Shown here: one piece after another, positions 8,981 through 18,775 of the stretch | Position numbering within the stretch: position 1 is the stretch's first letter | How the letters are laid out: each line of letters begins with the position of its first letter | NCBI RefSeq assembly: GCF_032248455.1 | Contig: NZ_JAVTTP010000001.1 | Location: forward strand, 4,004,001-4,068,000 | Length of the DNA stretch: 64,000 bases | Direction: 5' to 3' | Source: Pricia mediterranea | Lineage (GTDB): Bacteria > Bacteroidota > Bacteroidia > Flavobacteriales > Flavobacteriaceae | Made by a program: the position numbers and the translations under genes | The notes under the pieces: generated by a model | Database searches by the model: none | Seen by the model: the letters and a program-made list of their open reading frames with translations, nothing else | Told to the model about the DNA's origin: nothing

Positions 8981-9964
8981 ATGAAGATTTTAAAAAACGG
9001 ACTGGCGCTTTTAGGACTTTTTTTTGTGATCAGCACATTGATATATGCCGTTCAGGGCAGTAGTGAGCTGGCACCGGACACGGAAAAGTTATCCGATTCC
9101 ACTGAACCCATGCCACATAAAAATGTCGCTCGGGAATACCGGATTTCCGCCATAGACATTCCCGAAGACCTTAATTTTGCTGGAGAGACAGTTCCTCAAG
9201 GCGACCCCGAGATCATGGAGCGCATCGACCGTGAGTTTTTGGTCAACACCTACTGGCAGTCCAATGCCGTACTGCTGATCAAAAGAGCCAACATGTATTT
9301 TCCTATAATCGAACCGATACTGGCCGCGAACGGAGTCCCCGATGATTTTAAATATTTGGCGGTAGCTGAAAGTGGACTCCAAAATGTGCGATCGCCCGCA
9401 GGGGCCACAGGGTTTTGGCAGATTATGAAGGCTACCGGGCGACAGTACGGTCTCGAGGTGAACGACAATGTCGATGAACGCTATCATCTGGAAAAAGCCA
9501 CCCAGGTTGCCTGCGATTACTTGAACAAATACAAGAAGAAGTACGGTACGTGGACGCTGGCTGCCGCGTCCTATAACGCCGGCACGGGGGCTATCGACCG
9601 CTATCTCGGGATTCAGCAAGTCGATGATTATTACGACCTGCTACTGGGACAGGAAACCGGCAGATATGTTTTTAGGATTATGGCGATCAAGGAAATTCTG
9701 AGCCATCCGAAAAAATACGGGTTTGATCTTCAGGAAGAGGACCTCTACACGGCCGTGCCCACATTTGAGGTCGAAGTAGATGAACCGGTTCTCAGCTTCG
9801 CCGATTTTGCCCAGAAATATGAAATCAGCTATAAGATCCTTAAGAGACATAATCCCTGGCTGCGGGAGCCGCATTTGAACAATAGTTCCAAAAAGAAATA
9901 TAATATTGCTATTCCTAAAGTGGGCTACTACAAGACTACCGGCCAAAAGAATGTGGGCCGGTAA
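8981..9964 (+). CDS. Membrane-bound lytic murein transglycosylase (MltD-like)
   Basis: A 327-residue protein with an N-terminal hydrophobic signal or anchor (residues 7-24) and an SLT domain. Catalytic Glu130 lies in AVAESGLQ, followed by SPAGATGFWQIM and the later AAASYNAGTGAI motif. These are hallmarks of family 1 transglycosylases, which cleave peptidoglycan glycan strands and release anhydro-muropeptides. The C-terminal 60 residues (FAQKYEISYKILKRHNPWL) look like one diverged LysM-type module, whereas E. coli MltD carries clear LysM repeats. It acts in the periplasm. The gene is convergent with the next one, 26 bp apart. Confidence 0.9.
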   Translation: MKILKNGLALLGLFFVISTLIYAVQGSSELAPDTEKLSDSTEPMPHKNVAREYRISAIDIPEDLNFAGETVPQGDPEIMERIDREFLVNTYWQSNAVLLIKRANMYFPIIEPILAANGVPDDFKYLAVAESGLQNVRSPAGATGFWQIMKATGRQYGLEVNDNVDERYHLEKATQVACDYLNKYKKKYGTWTLAAASYNAGTGAIDRYLGIQQVDDYYDLLLGQETGRYVFRIMAIKEILSHPKKYGFDLQEEDLYTAVPTFEVEVDEPVLSFADFAQKYEISYKILKRHNPWLREPHLNNSSKKKYNIAIPKVGYYKTTGQKNVGR

Positions 9965-9990
9965 CTTTCGCAGGCTCGTACTTCACCGAT

Positions 9991-10506
9991 TTAAATTTTC
10001 TTCATCTGCTGTTGCATCATCTTGATCTGGTCGGTCAGCATGTTATTCTTGTCCAATTTCTTGGCCTCTTGAAGTAATTTTGTAGCTTCTCTTTTGCGCC
10101 GCTTTTGCATGGAGATGCCCGCGAGGCTCAATTTGGCCATAGCGATGTCATAATCCATGGTCAACCCCAATTTCAGGGCTTTCTTGAAATATTTTTCTGC
10201 GGTGGTCAGGTTTTTCTGAGAATAGATGATGCCGTGAAGGTAATTATAATAGCCTTGCTGTTTGGTGATCAGGGCGGTTTTGGGATTCTTGATTTTATCG
10301 AGCCATTTTTGGGTGCCCTCCAAATCTTGCTTGCGCATGCGAAGAAAGGCAAGCAGGATCAGTTCGTTCCTAAAATACAGAAAGATGAATATGAGGGATA
10401 GCAATATCAAGAAGATGCCGTTACCAATGTTGCCATCGACAAATTGGTATACGGCATAGGCAATGATAAGACCGGCAATGACAAGTTTTATATTTTTATT
10501 GAACAT
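9991..10506 (-). CDS. Membrane-anchored TPR-like protein, function unknown
   Basis: A 171-residue protein. Two hydrophobic helices (about residues 8-22 and 29-45) are followed by a helical cytoplasmic region with TPR-like pairs (YNYLHGIIYSQ, AEKYFKKALKLGL, AMAKLSLAGI) and a basic, Met/Gln-rich end. I do not recognise a named family. It lies 18 bp downstream of the next gene on the same strand, so the two are probably one unit. A scaffold role at the inner membrane is a guess. Confidence 0.7.
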   Translation of the reverse strand: MFNKNIKLVIAGLIIAYAVYQFVDGNIGNGIFLILLSLIFIFLYFRNELILLAFLRMRKQDLEGTQKWLDKIKNPKTALITKQQGYYNYLHGIIYSQKNLTTAEKYFKKALKLGLTMDYDIAMAKLSLAGISMQKRRKREATKLLQEAKKLDKNNMLTDQIKMMQQQMKKI

Positions 10507-10524
10507 ACGTGTTTTGGTTTTGGG

Positions 10525-11421
10525 TCATAAAGCGCTATTGACTCTTTCGTAGCTGATTGTCGATTTTATGATGGTCGGTATTTCTTGGTTGTCCATTTGG
10601 GTCATGGTCGAAATGCCCTCTGATCGCCCTTCGACCGTCATTTTTTTTATAAACCCGGAAATGGGATCGGCGATTATTCTGGTGCGCTGCGTGCCGCTAA
10701 GCTGCATCGAGGTGGCAGGTTCGGTCACGTCTAGGCTGACGTCGGCCATTCCGTTGATTATCAATTCATCGAGCGTCGAGGCTTCCAGTACCCAGGTGTT
10801 TTCGGCTTCAAGTTTACCGGAGTAGCTATTGGTCCAGCTATCCCCGACTTCGACAGGGTTCTCGGAATAGATAAAGGTCATCTGTTCGTAGCTCTGGGAA
10901 AGGGCTTCGGAACCAAATTCTTTCTGAAGCGACTTTTTCATAATATTCAACGAAAAATCATCCTTGAGTCCCGATGCATCGGCCATTATTGATACCAGAC
11001 CGTCACCTCCCTTAACTTCTAGAATAGCGCCGGTCTTGGCAAGAACCAATTGAACGGGCCGGTTCAGTAAGCTGGCGAAGACCTTCGATTGTATGTCGTC
11101 TTCATTGATCTCTTTTGCTCTTACGTTCATGAGCTCGCCTTGGATGCTAGAGATCATTTTCAGATTGAGATCTTTAAAGGTCATGGCGATTTCGTAGGTA
11201 CCGTCACGTTCTGCTAGTACTTTGAATTCTAGGGTACCCTGAACGGTATTGACAATTTCGTGGGCGGCGCCGTCAAGTTCTTGTGTAATGACCTGTTCGG
11301 CATTCTGTTTTACAGTAAACGTTTCATCTTTGTTCAAGCTATATTCCAGTACGGTTTGGGCGCTTAGCCCGTATCCGGAAAAAAATAGAAAAAACAAAGG
11401 TGCAACGTATTTCATAGCCAA
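10525..11421 (-). CDS. Exported protein, possibly DUF6263 family
   Basis: A 298-residue protein with a signal peptide (residues 1-21, cleavage after GLSAQ). The mature part is beta-rich with repeated amphipathic strands and the motifs NPVEVGDSW and GTQRTRIIADPISGFIKKM. Overall form resembles the Bacteroidota DUF6263 family, periplasmic proteins of unknown function, but that label is from memory and tentative. It is the first gene of a two-gene unit with the TPR-like membrane protein. Confidence 0.65.
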   Translation of the reverse strand: MAMKYVAPLFFLFFSGYGLSAQTVLEYSLNKDETFTVKQNAEQVITQELDGAAHEIVNTVQGTLEFKVLAERDGTYEIAMTFKDLNLKMISSIQGELMNVRAKEINEDDIQSKVFASLLNRPVQLVLAKTGAILEVKGGDGLVSIMADASGLKDDFSLNIMKKSLQKEFGSEALSQSYEQMTFIYSENPVEVGDSWTNSYSGKLEAENTWVLEASTLDELIINGMADVSLDVTEPATSMQLSGTQRTRIIADPISGFIKKMTVEGRSEGISTMTQMDNQEIPTIIKSTISYERVNSAL

Positions 11422-11513
11422 AGAATAACTAGCTTTAATTCAGGCTGCAAAAGTAGTAAAAAAAGGGATTTACAGAGGATGGTGCCTCGGTAAAAATAAT
11501 TTTTCAAATCCGT

Positions 11514-11543
11514 TTGCAAAAGCAAAAAGGCTTTGTATATTTG
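11514..11543 (+). promoter_or_regulatory. Predicted promoter of rpmH
   Basis: TTG at 11514-11516 and TATATTTG at 11536-11543 are spaced by 19 bp, a full match to the Bacteroidota consensus. It lies about 57 bp before the L34 start. Confidence 0.65.
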
Positions 11544-11600
11544 CCACCGGAATTTTGGGGACGAACCTTCAAGTTTCAACAATCAAGAAAAGTATCAGAG

Positions 11601-11768
11601 ATGCCCGGACAAAAGAGAACATATCAGCCATCGAAGCGTAAAAGAAAGAATAAACATGGGTTCAGGGAACGCATGGCATCTGTCAATGGCCGCAAGGTAT
11701 TGGCCCGCAGAAGGGCAAAAGGAAGAAAAAAACTATCTGTATCCTCCGAGCCGAGACACAAAAAATAA
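11601..11768 (+). CDS. rpmH: 50S ribosomal protein L34
   Basis: A 55-residue, very basic protein, [20 protein letters not shown] at the start and ending EPRHKK. It contains the L34 core [19 protein letters not shown] longer reading from 11514 is possible, but the L34 family begins just before the KRTYQPS motif, and the predicted promoter lies inside the longer reading, so the ATG at 11601 is chosen. It is a large-subunit protein. The gene is transcribed alone, with a terminator 25 bp downstream. Confidence 0.96.
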   Translation: MPGQKRTYQPSKRKRKNKHGFRERMASVNGRKVLARRRAKGRKKLSVSSEPRHKK

Positions 11769-11793
11769 TGAGTCCAACGTTTTCGAAATATGT

Positions 11794-11827
11794 AGGTGTT
11801 ACTTTTTTAAGTAGCACCTTTTTTTTG
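11794..11827 (+). terminator. Rho-independent terminator after rpmH
   Basis: An 11-bp stem AGGTGTTACTT / AAGTAGCACCT (11794-11804 with 11809-11819, one G-T pair) has a 4-nt loop and is followed by nine T. Confidence 0.82.
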
Positions 11828-11884
11828 CCTAATCGCCTCCGTAGCAACGTAATATCCGTAGAACCCTAATACTCAAAACAGACC

Positions 11885-14740
11885 ATGCCCAAAAGAGAAG
11901 ATATAAAATCGATATTGATCATAGGTTCTGGCCCCATTATTATCGGCCAGGCCTGTGAATTCGACTACGCCGGATCTCAAGCTTTGCGAAGCCTTCGCGA
12001 AGACGGAATCGAAACCGTCTTGATCAATAGTAACCCGGCCACTATCATGACCGATCCGACCATGGCCGACCACGTTTACCTTAAACCGCTTACCACAAAA
12101 TCCCTTATCGAGATATTAAAGGCACATCCGGAAATCGATGCCGTACTTCCGACCATGGGCGGACAGACCGCATTGAACCTTTGTATCGAGGCAGATGAAA
12201 AAGGAATTTGGGAAGATTTTGGCGTGGAGATTATAGGAGTCGATATCGATGCGATAAACATTACCGAAGATAGGGAGAAATTCCGTGAGCTGATGCTGAA
12301 AATCGGGGTAGGAATGGCGCCACAAGCGACGGCCACCTCGTTTTTACAGGGAAAGGAAATCGCGCAAAAATTCGGATTTCCCCTAGTCATCCGGGCTTCC
12401 TATACCTTAGGGGGCGCAGGGGCATCTATAGTTTACAAGCCGGAGGAATTTGACGAGATGCTCAGCCGAGGCCTCGAGATATCCCCGATACACGAAGTGA
12501 TGATCGACAAGGCCCTGATCGGTTGGAAAGAATACGAACTCGAACTCTTGCGGGACCATAACAACAATGTAGTCATCATCTGTACCATTGAGAATATGGA
12601 TCCAATGGGCATCCATACCGGCGATTCCATAACGGTCGCCCCGGCCATGACCCTTTCCGACAAGACCTACCAAAAGATGCGTGATATGGCGATTCATATG
12701 ATGCGCAGTATCGGTGATTTTGCCGGGGGATGTAACGTACAGTTCGCCGTAAGTCCCGATGAGAACGAGGATATCATAGCGATAGAGATAAATCCCAGAG
12801 TATCGAGATCTTCAGCCCTGGCCTCAAAGGCCACGGGATATCCCATTGCTAAAATCGCCTCTAAATTGGCCATCGGCTATCATCTCAACGAGCTTGAAAA
12901 TCAAATTACGAAATCTACATCCGCCCTTTTCGAACCGACGTTGGACTATGTTATCGTAAAGATACCGCGATGGAATTTCGACAAGTTCGAAGGTTCCGAC
13001 CGAAGCCTGGGCCTACAGATGAAATCCGTCGGGGAGGTCATGGGTATCGGCCGCTCGTTCCAAGAGGCACTGCACAAAGCCACCCAGTCCCTTGAGATCA
13101 AAAGAAACGGTCTGGGCGCCGATGGCAAGGGCTATAAAGACTACGACCAGATTATCGGTAAACTGACCGTCCCGAGTTGGGACAGGGTGTTCGTGATCTA
13201 CGATGCCATTCAGTTGGGGATTCCGCTCAGCCGGATCCATGAGATCACCAAGATCGACATGTGGTTCTTAAAGCAGTACGAAGAACTGCATCAGCTGGAA
13301 ATGGAGATATCCACATATACCATCGCCAGCATTACCCGTGACCTGATGCTGGAGGCCAAGCAAAAAGGCTTTGCCGATCGCCAGATCGCCCACATGTTGG
13401 ATTGCTATGAAAGCGAGGTGCATAAAAAACGGACAGAGGAGATGGAGATCAATCGGGTGTATAAACTGGTCGACACCTGTGCCGCTGAATTTAAGGCCAT
13501 GACACCTTATTACTATTCTACTTTCGAGGCGGAAATCGAAAGACCGGACGGTACCCGTTATGTCGAAAATGACAGCATCGTCTCGGATCGGAAAAAAATC
13601 GTGGTGCTCGGGTCCGGCCCCAATAGGATAGGGCAGGGCATCGAATTTGACTATTGCTGTGTACACGGGGTACTGGCCGCTGCGGAATGTGGATATGAGA
13701 CCATTATGATCAACTGCAATCCCGAAACGGTTTCCACTGATTTTGATACGGCGGACAAGCTGTACTTCGAACCGGTGTTCTGGGAGCATATCTACGATAT
13801 TATCCTGCACGAAAAGCCTGAAGGTGTCATCGTACAGTTAGGAGGACAGACCGCATTGAAGTTGGCGGAAAAGTTGGACAAGTACGGTATCAAGATTATC
13901 GGGACCAGTTTTAAGTCCCTGGACCTCGCCGAAGACCGGGGCAGTTTTTCGGAGCTGTTGCGGGAGAATGACATTCCCTTTCCCGAGTTTGGGGTCGCCG
14001 AAACTGCGGACGAAGCCCTCGAACTGGCCGATAAGCTGAACTTCCCCCTCTTGGTACGGCCCTCTTACGTACTCGGGGGGCAAGGCATGAAAATTGTCAT
14101 CAATAAAGAAGAGCTGGAGGAGCACGTGGTGGACCTCTTGCGGAAGATTCCCAATAACAAACTGCTCCTCGATCATTATCTCGACGGGGCCATAGAGGCC
14201 GAGGCCGATGCCATCTGCGACGGCGAGGATATTTACATTATAGGAATCATGGAGCATATCGAGCCCTGTGGCATACATTCCGGGGATTCGAACGCTACGC
14301 TTCCGCCCTTTAACCTGGGAGAATTCGTACTGCAACAGATTAAGGACCACACCAGAAAAATTGCCCTAGCGCTCAATACAGTGGGACTCATAAACATTCA
14401 ATTCGCCGTCAAGGACGATATTGTGTACATCATAGAGGCCAATCCCAGGGCTTCGAGAACCGTACCCTTTATCGCCAAGGCCTACGGGGAACCTTATGTA
14501 AATTACGCTACCAAAGTGATGCTCGGCGAGAAAAAGATAAAGGATTTTGAGTTTAAGCCGCATCTGGACGGGTTTGCCATCAAGCAGCCGGTCTTCTCCT
14601 TTAATAAATTCCCGAACGTAAATAAAAATTTGGGACCGGAGATGAAAAGCACGGGGGAGAGCATTCTGTTTATCGATAATCTGAAAGACGATCAGTTTTA
14701 CGACCTATACACACGACGGAAGATGTACCTTTCGAAGTAA
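11885..14740 (+). CDS. carB: Carbamoyl-phosphate synthase large subunit, short form
   Basis: The synthetase subunit makes carbamoyl phosphate from bicarbonate, glutamine-derived ammonia and two ATP for arginine and pyrimidine synthesis. Both ATP-grasp halves are present: the first starts KSILIIGSGPIIIGQACEFD and the second, about residue 570 on, has VVLGSGPNRIGQGIEFDY. Each half keeps its own ATP-grasp end (IAIEINPRVSRSSALASKATG; IIEANPRASRTVPFIAKAYG). The protein is 951 residues against about 1073 in E. coli and stops after the second half at RRKMYLSK, so the MGS-like allosteric domain is absent. Short CarB proteins are usual in Flavobacteriia. The small subunit gene is not in the window. 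Confidence 0.95.
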   Translation: MPKREDIKSILIIGSGPIIIGQACEFDYAGSQALRSLREDGIETVLINSNPATIMTDPTMADHVYLKPLTTKSLIEILKAHPEIDAVLPTMGGQTALNLCIEADEKGIWEDFGVEIIGVDIDAINITEDREKFRELMLKIGVGMAPQATATSFLQGKEIAQKFGFPLVIRASYTLGGAGASIVYKPEEFDEMLSRGLEISPIHEVMIDKALIGWKEYELELLRDHNNNVVIICTIENMDPMGIHTGDSITVAPAMTLSDKTYQKMRDMAIHMMRSIGDFAGGCNVQFAVSPDENEDIIAIEINPRVSRSSALASKATGYPIAKIASKLAIGYHLNELENQITKSTSALFEPTLDYVIVKIPRWNFDKFEGSDRSLGLQMKSVGEVMGIGRSFQEALHKATQSLEIKRNGLGADGKGYKDYDQIIGKLTVPSWDRVFVIYDAIQLGIPLSRIHEITKIDMWFLKQYEELHQLEMEISTYTIASITRDLMLEAKQKGFADRQIAHMLDCYESEVHKKRTEEMEINRVYKLVDTCAAEFKAMTPYYYSTFEAEIERPDGTRYVENDSIVSDRKKIVVLGSGPNRIGQGIEFDYCCVHGVLAAAECGYETIMINCNPETVSTDFDTADKLYFEPVFWEHIYDIILHEKPEGVIVQLGGQTALKLAEKLDKYGIKIIGTSFKSLDLAEDRGSFSELLRENDIPFPEFGVAETADEALELADKLNFPLLVRPSYVLGGQGMKIVINKEELEEHVVDLLRKIPNNKLLLDHYLDGAIEAEADAICDGEDIYIIGIMEHIEPCGIHSGDSNATLPPFNLGEFVLQQIKDHTRKIALALNTVGLINIQFAVKDDIVYIIEANPRASRTVPFIAKAYGEPYVNYATKVMLGEKKIKDFEFKPHLDGFAIKQPVFSFNKFPNVNKNLGPEMKSTGESILFIDNLKDDQFYDLYTRRKMYLSK

Positions 14741-14889
14741 CTCAACGGGGCAACACCTCAATCTTGGCAACTAACGATGCGTTGCCCAAGTCATTACTAT
14801 TCAACGGAATAGGTGGGTAGAGATCAATTGCGGCACCGGTAGTTTTTTCGAGCATCATGCATATCGTACAATCGCGTCGGCCTTATTGC

Positions 14890-17118
14890 CTACTTGTGTA
14901 TATCGACCGTTTCGGACGGTAGGTTGTCTCGAACCATTTTCAAAAATTCATGGATTTCATAGGGTTTGTGGATGATATCACTGATTCCTGAATCGAGAAT
15001 TTTATCCCGTATCTCGTCCAGCTCAACGGCGGTCAAAGCGATTATCGGAGTCTTTTCATCGATATCCCGAATCATTTTAGCAGCTTGCATCCCGTTGATT
15101 TTAGGCATGTTGATATCCATCAAAATCATATCGAATTTTTGGGATTTATGCATGTTCACGGCCTGCTGCCCGTCGTTCGCAAGACTGGATGCAATATGAT
15201 GGCGTTCGAGAATCTTTTGTGTAATTTTTTGATTGATTCTATTGTCATCCACCACAAGCACATGCAAATTACGCTCTCTAAAACTATCGTCCAGATTTGG
15301 GACAGTAGATTTTTTGGGACTTTTGCCTGGATTGACGGTATCTTCCTTGAGGTTCAGAACGAAGCTAAATTCTGAGCCTTCCCCAGGTTCGCTTTTGAGA
15401 TGAATGTCACTCTTATAAAGCTTCAATAGCTTTTTGACTATGGTCAGGCCTAGTCCCGAGCCCTTGTAATCATGATTGGTCTGTTCAATTTGCGAGAATT
15501 CCTCGAAGATCACCTTTTGTTTGTCCAACGGTATCCCAGGACCATCATCCTTGATGGTAAACCGGGTTCTGTATAAGTTCTTTTTGGTCATTTTGACCAG
15601 ATCCAACGTCAGCCATATATTACCGTTTTGGTTGAATTTTGCGGCATTACCGATTAGATTTATCAATATTTGCGATAAGCGCATCGAATCGCCGATCAAA
15701 GCATTGGGGAGATCCTCATGAATTTGTAGATGCAATGTATTATTGTTCTTCTGTAGGATGAATTCGAAGGACCGGACGATGTTTTGAATCAGGGTTCCTA
15801 GCTTGTAGGGCTGCTGTGACAGCGTAATCGCTTCCGCATCCATTTTACTGAGCAGTAGCACATCATTGACAAGTGCCAATAGGTAATCTGCGGAGAATTT
15901 AAGCGATTTGAGGTCGTCTTCATAGGCCTTGAGGTCTTCATCTTCCCTGAGCAGGGTAGATATGCCTATCACGCCATATAACGGGGTGCGTAGTTCATGG
16001 CTGACCGTAGATAGAAAACGTGTTTTGACCTTCGATAGTTTTTCGGCTTTTTCCTTGGCCGTTTTCAGTTCCTTATTTCTCGTTTTGAGCCGGCCGATGT
16101 ATTTTTTTCTGCTCTTAAAAAGTAGGTAAAACCCCAAAAGAGCAATGAGCAGTATTACGGTAGCGAGAATAAAAATTGTGTTCAGGGTTTTCGACTTCGC
16201 GATGAGTCGCTCTGAATATTGTTTTTCCCGCAGTGCGGCGTTCAAGTCTTTTTGGGTCTCTTGAAGATTGAATTTTGCCTTCGCTTTTTCGGCCTCCTCG
16301 ATTTTTTCTTCGGTAAAGGATTTTTGTTTGTACCGGTTGTATTTGGTCAGACTATTGTAAGCATTTTTATAATCCTGTATGCCTTGATATCCCAAGGTCA
16401 AATGTTCGTAGGCTTCTAGGGCAAGGTCAACGATGGAATCCCTATCCGCCTCCTTTGCAACGGATTTGAGTCGGGAGATGGCTGGAGAGTATTTTTTTGT
16501 GGCCAAATAATACCGTCCCAGCAGCATTTCGACGTAGTGCTTGTTCAGCGTATTTCCCTCCAAGGTACTGGAAAGCGAAAGGGCTTTTTTCAAGACGGTA
16601 TACGCCATTTCGGGGTTACCGTGGTCTAAATGCGTCCAAGATAGATTGATGTAGGTCAGTAGAAGTTGACTGTGTTGCTGGTATTCCTTGTTGATGGCGA
16701 TGCTTTCCTCGAAAAGTCCAACCGCTTTTTGATAGGTCTGCGGCCTTTCGGAATAAAAGATGGCAAGGTTCAAAGTACCCCAAGAAATAAGGCTATCCGC
16801 TTGGGCGTTACGAGCTATTTCCAGCGCTTTCTCCGAATACATTCTGCCTCTAACGGTATCGCCGATTTCTGAATAGACGCCTCCTAGCATATCGTATCCC
16901 AAAAATGTAGCATGGTCGTCATTCAGTCTTTTCCCCCTTTCAATGAGCGATGCCCCGTGCTTTATGACATTTTTATAATCATAGCGATCATAGGCTTTAT
17001 TCGATTTTTCGATAATCGTCTGTAGCGTATCATTTTGTTGGGCAAGATTTTCTTGGGATGAGCTATTCTGTGGCCAGCAGAATATAAAACAAAGCAGAAG
17101 AAGGATTCGGAAGGTCAT
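14890..17118 (-). CDS. Hybrid sensor histidine kinase with TPR sensor domain
   Basis: A 742-residue hybrid kinase. In order it has a signal peptide (1-22), a periplasmic region of TPR-like helices (about 30-290), a membrane helix (314-334), a HisKA domain with H374 in STVSHELRTP, and an HATPase domain with N-box N491, DDGPGI at 524-529 and GSGLGL at 554-559. A receiver domain follows (about 618-735) with the phosphoacceptor Asp668 in LMDINMP. All catalytic residues are present. No HPt or DNA-binding output is fused and no response regulator is adjacent, so the downstream partner is unknown. The gene is convergent with carB. Confidence 0.92.
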   Translation of the reverse strand: MTFRILLLLCFIFCWPQNSSSQENLAQQNDTLQTIIEKSNKAYDRYDYKNVIKHGASLIERGKRLNDDHATFLGYDMLGGVYSEIGDTVRGRMYSEKALEIARNAQADSLISWGTLNLAIFYSERPQTYQKAVGLFEESIAINKEYQQHSQLLLTYINLSWTHLDHGNPEMAYTVLKKALSLSSTLEGNTLNKHYVEMLLGRYYLATKKYSPAISRLKSVAKEADRDSIVDLALEAYEHLTLGYQGIQDYKNAYNSLTKYNRYKQKSFTEEKIEEAEKAKAKFNLQETQKDLNAALREKQYSERLIAKSKTLNTIFILATVILLIALLGFYLLFKSRKKYIGRLKTRNKELKTAKEKAEKLSKVKTRFLSTVSHELRTPLYGVIGISTLLREDEDLKAYEDDLKSLKFSADYLLALVNDVLLLSKMDAEAITLSQQPYKLGTLIQNIVRSFEFILQKNNNTLHLQIHEDLPNALIGDSMRLSQILINLIGNAAKFNQNGNIWLTLDLVKMTKKNLYRTRFTIKDDGPGIPLDKQKVIFEEFSQIEQTNHDYKGSGLGLTIVKKLLKLYKSDIHLKSEPGEGSEFSFVLNLKEDTVNPGKSPKKSTVPNLDDSFRERNLHVLVVDDNRINQKITQKILERHHIASSLANDGQQAVNMHKSQKFDMILMDINMPKINGMQAAKMIRDIDEKTPIIALTAVELDEIRDKILDSGISDIIHKPYEIHEFLKMVRDNLPSETVDIHK

Positions 17119-17362
17119 AGGCTTGCTTGGGGACGCGTTGGATGATGGGCAACTAGATTTCTTACACTGCTAAGATAATAAATTACAGCATTTTTGTAGG
17201 AATTGTAAAACGATAATGGGATTCGAATATTGCAATTACCGCCATCGTACCTGATCTGTGGCCCTTTAAGGCCAAGGTCTTATCTGACAAATCAAGGAGA
17301 TCATCACGATTTGTTTTAATGAAGACCAGCATTTTCGGAATGGCGGAACCTAAACCTGGGGT

Positions 17363-18775
17363 TTAATCCCATTCTGTATGAAAAACACCTTCCTTGTCCA
17401 ACCGCTCATAGGTATGCGAACCGAAATAGTCGCGCTGTGCCTGAATCAGGTTCAAGGGTAGGCGGGTTGAGGTATAGGCATCAAAATAAATAAGGGAATT
17501 AGATAGTCCCGGTAGCGGGATGGCATTTTTCGCCCCGAAGGCGACCAGTTCACGTGCCGAATTCACACTGCCCTTTACTTTTTCCACAAAATTTGGGGAA
17601 ACCAAAAGGTTTGGCAGGTCGCCATCTTTTTCAAAGGCTTCGGTAATATCGGCCAAAAGGCCGGCACGGATAATACAGCCTGCTCGCCAGATTTTCGCGA
17701 TAACGCTTATATCAAGTTGATATCCGTATTCTTTCGAGGCCTCGGCCAATACGTGGAGCCCTTGTGCATAGGTTACTATAAAAGAGAAATAGAGCGCCTC
17801 TTCCGCCAATTCTGCCAGCTTCGTCTTGTCGATTTTTTCCGTTTCCGGTCTGTCGTAGAGTTTATCCGCTGCCGTGCGTTCGGACAGTAAGGCCGAAATT
17901 TCGCGCATATTCACGGCAATGTCTATGGATGGCACAGGAATGCCCAAATCCATTGCATTCTGACTGGTCCATTTTCCGGTACCTTTCTGCTTGGCCTTGT
18001 CCTTGATTTGATCAAGGAGTCCAAGTTCGCTTAGGTTCAGGTCGTCTTTTTGCACAAAAATCTTAGAGGTGATTTCCACTAAAAAGGATTGTAGGCGTCC
18101 CTCGTTCCATTGGGAATAGGTGTCGTGCAGTTCTTGGTTCGAAAAGTCGCCCGCCTTTTTGAGTAGGTCATAAATTTCGGAGGTAAGTTGCATCAGCCCG
18201 TATTCGATACCATTGTGGACCATTTTCACGTAGTTGCCGGCCGATTTCGGTCCGAGATACGCCACACAGGGCTCTCCCTCGTATTTGGCGGCCACCGCCT
18301 CAAAAATCGGTTTGATGTGGGAATAGGCCGATTTCGAACCTCCCGGCATGATACTCGGCCCCAGTCGGGCTCCTTTTGCACCTCCGGAAACCCCGGCCCC
18401 AAAAAAGTGGATAGCCCTTTTTTGCAGCTCCTCTTCGCGACGATCGGTATCCGTAAAAAAAGAATTGCCGCCATCGATGATAATATCCCCGCGATCAAGG
18501 TGAGGCAGAAGACTTTGGATGACAGAATCCACGATCTTTCCGGCAGGCACCAATAACATAATCTTTCGAGGTTGTTTCAAGGCCTTCGCAAACGTCTTGA
18601 TGCTGGTAGAAGCATCGATCTTATGTTCTTTGTCCCCTTCATCCTTAAGCGCATCGACCTTTTCTTGATCAAGGTCATGACCGAACGCCGAAAATCCGTT
18701 GTCCGCGACGTTTAAAATAAAATTGCGCCCCATTACCCCGAGACCTATTAATCCAAAATCGTATTTATCCTCCAT
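17363..18775 (-). CDS. gnd: 6-phosphogluconate dehydrogenase (decarboxylating)
   Basis: Oxidises 6-phosphogluconate to ribulose 5-phosphate, CO2 and NADPH, the third step of the oxidative pentose phosphate branch. The Rossmann motif GLGVMGRNF is at residues 11-19, and the catalytic Lys and Glu are visible in NYVKMVHNGIEYG. The 470-residue length is normal. One oddity is the substrate loop usually written SGGEEGA, which reads SGGAKGA here. It faces away from zwf-pgl across a 473-bp gap, so the pathway genes form a divergent cluster. Confidence 0.94.
   Translation of the reverse strand: MEDKYDFGLIGLGVMGRNFILNVADNGFSAFGHDLDQEKVDALKDEGDKEHKIDASTSIKTFAKALKQPRKIMLLVPAGKIVDSVIQSLLPHLDRGDIIIDGGNSFFTDTDRREEELQKRAIHFFGAGVSGGAKGARLGPSIMPGGSKSAYSHIKPIFEAVAAKYEGEPCVAYLGPKSAGNYVKMVHNGIEYGLMQLTSEIYDLLKKAGDFSNQELHDTYSQWNEGRLQSFLVEITSKIFVQKDDLNLSELGLLDQIKDKAKQKGTGKWTSQNAMDLGIPVPSIDIAVNMREISALLSERTAADKLYDRPETEKIDKTKLAELAEEALYFSFIVTYAQGLHVLAEASKEYGYQLDISVIAKIWRAGCIIRAGLLADITEAFEKDGDLPNLLVSPNFVEKVKGSVNSARELVAFGAKNAIPLPGLSNSLIYFDAYTSTRLPLNLIQAQRDYFGSHTYERLDKEGVFHTEWD

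Noticed and set aside
11514-11600. Longer N-terminus for L34
   Set aside because: It would include the predicted promoter and is not part of the L34 family.
14748-14787. Possible carB terminator GGGCAAC / GTTGCCC
   Set aside because: The loop is 26 nt and no T run follows; not convincing.
14741-14889. GGGGCAACACC motif also near 2620, and inverted near 8223
   Set aside because: Short and partly coding (end of the GT2 gene at 2620); could be a repeat family but the evidence in this window is too thin.
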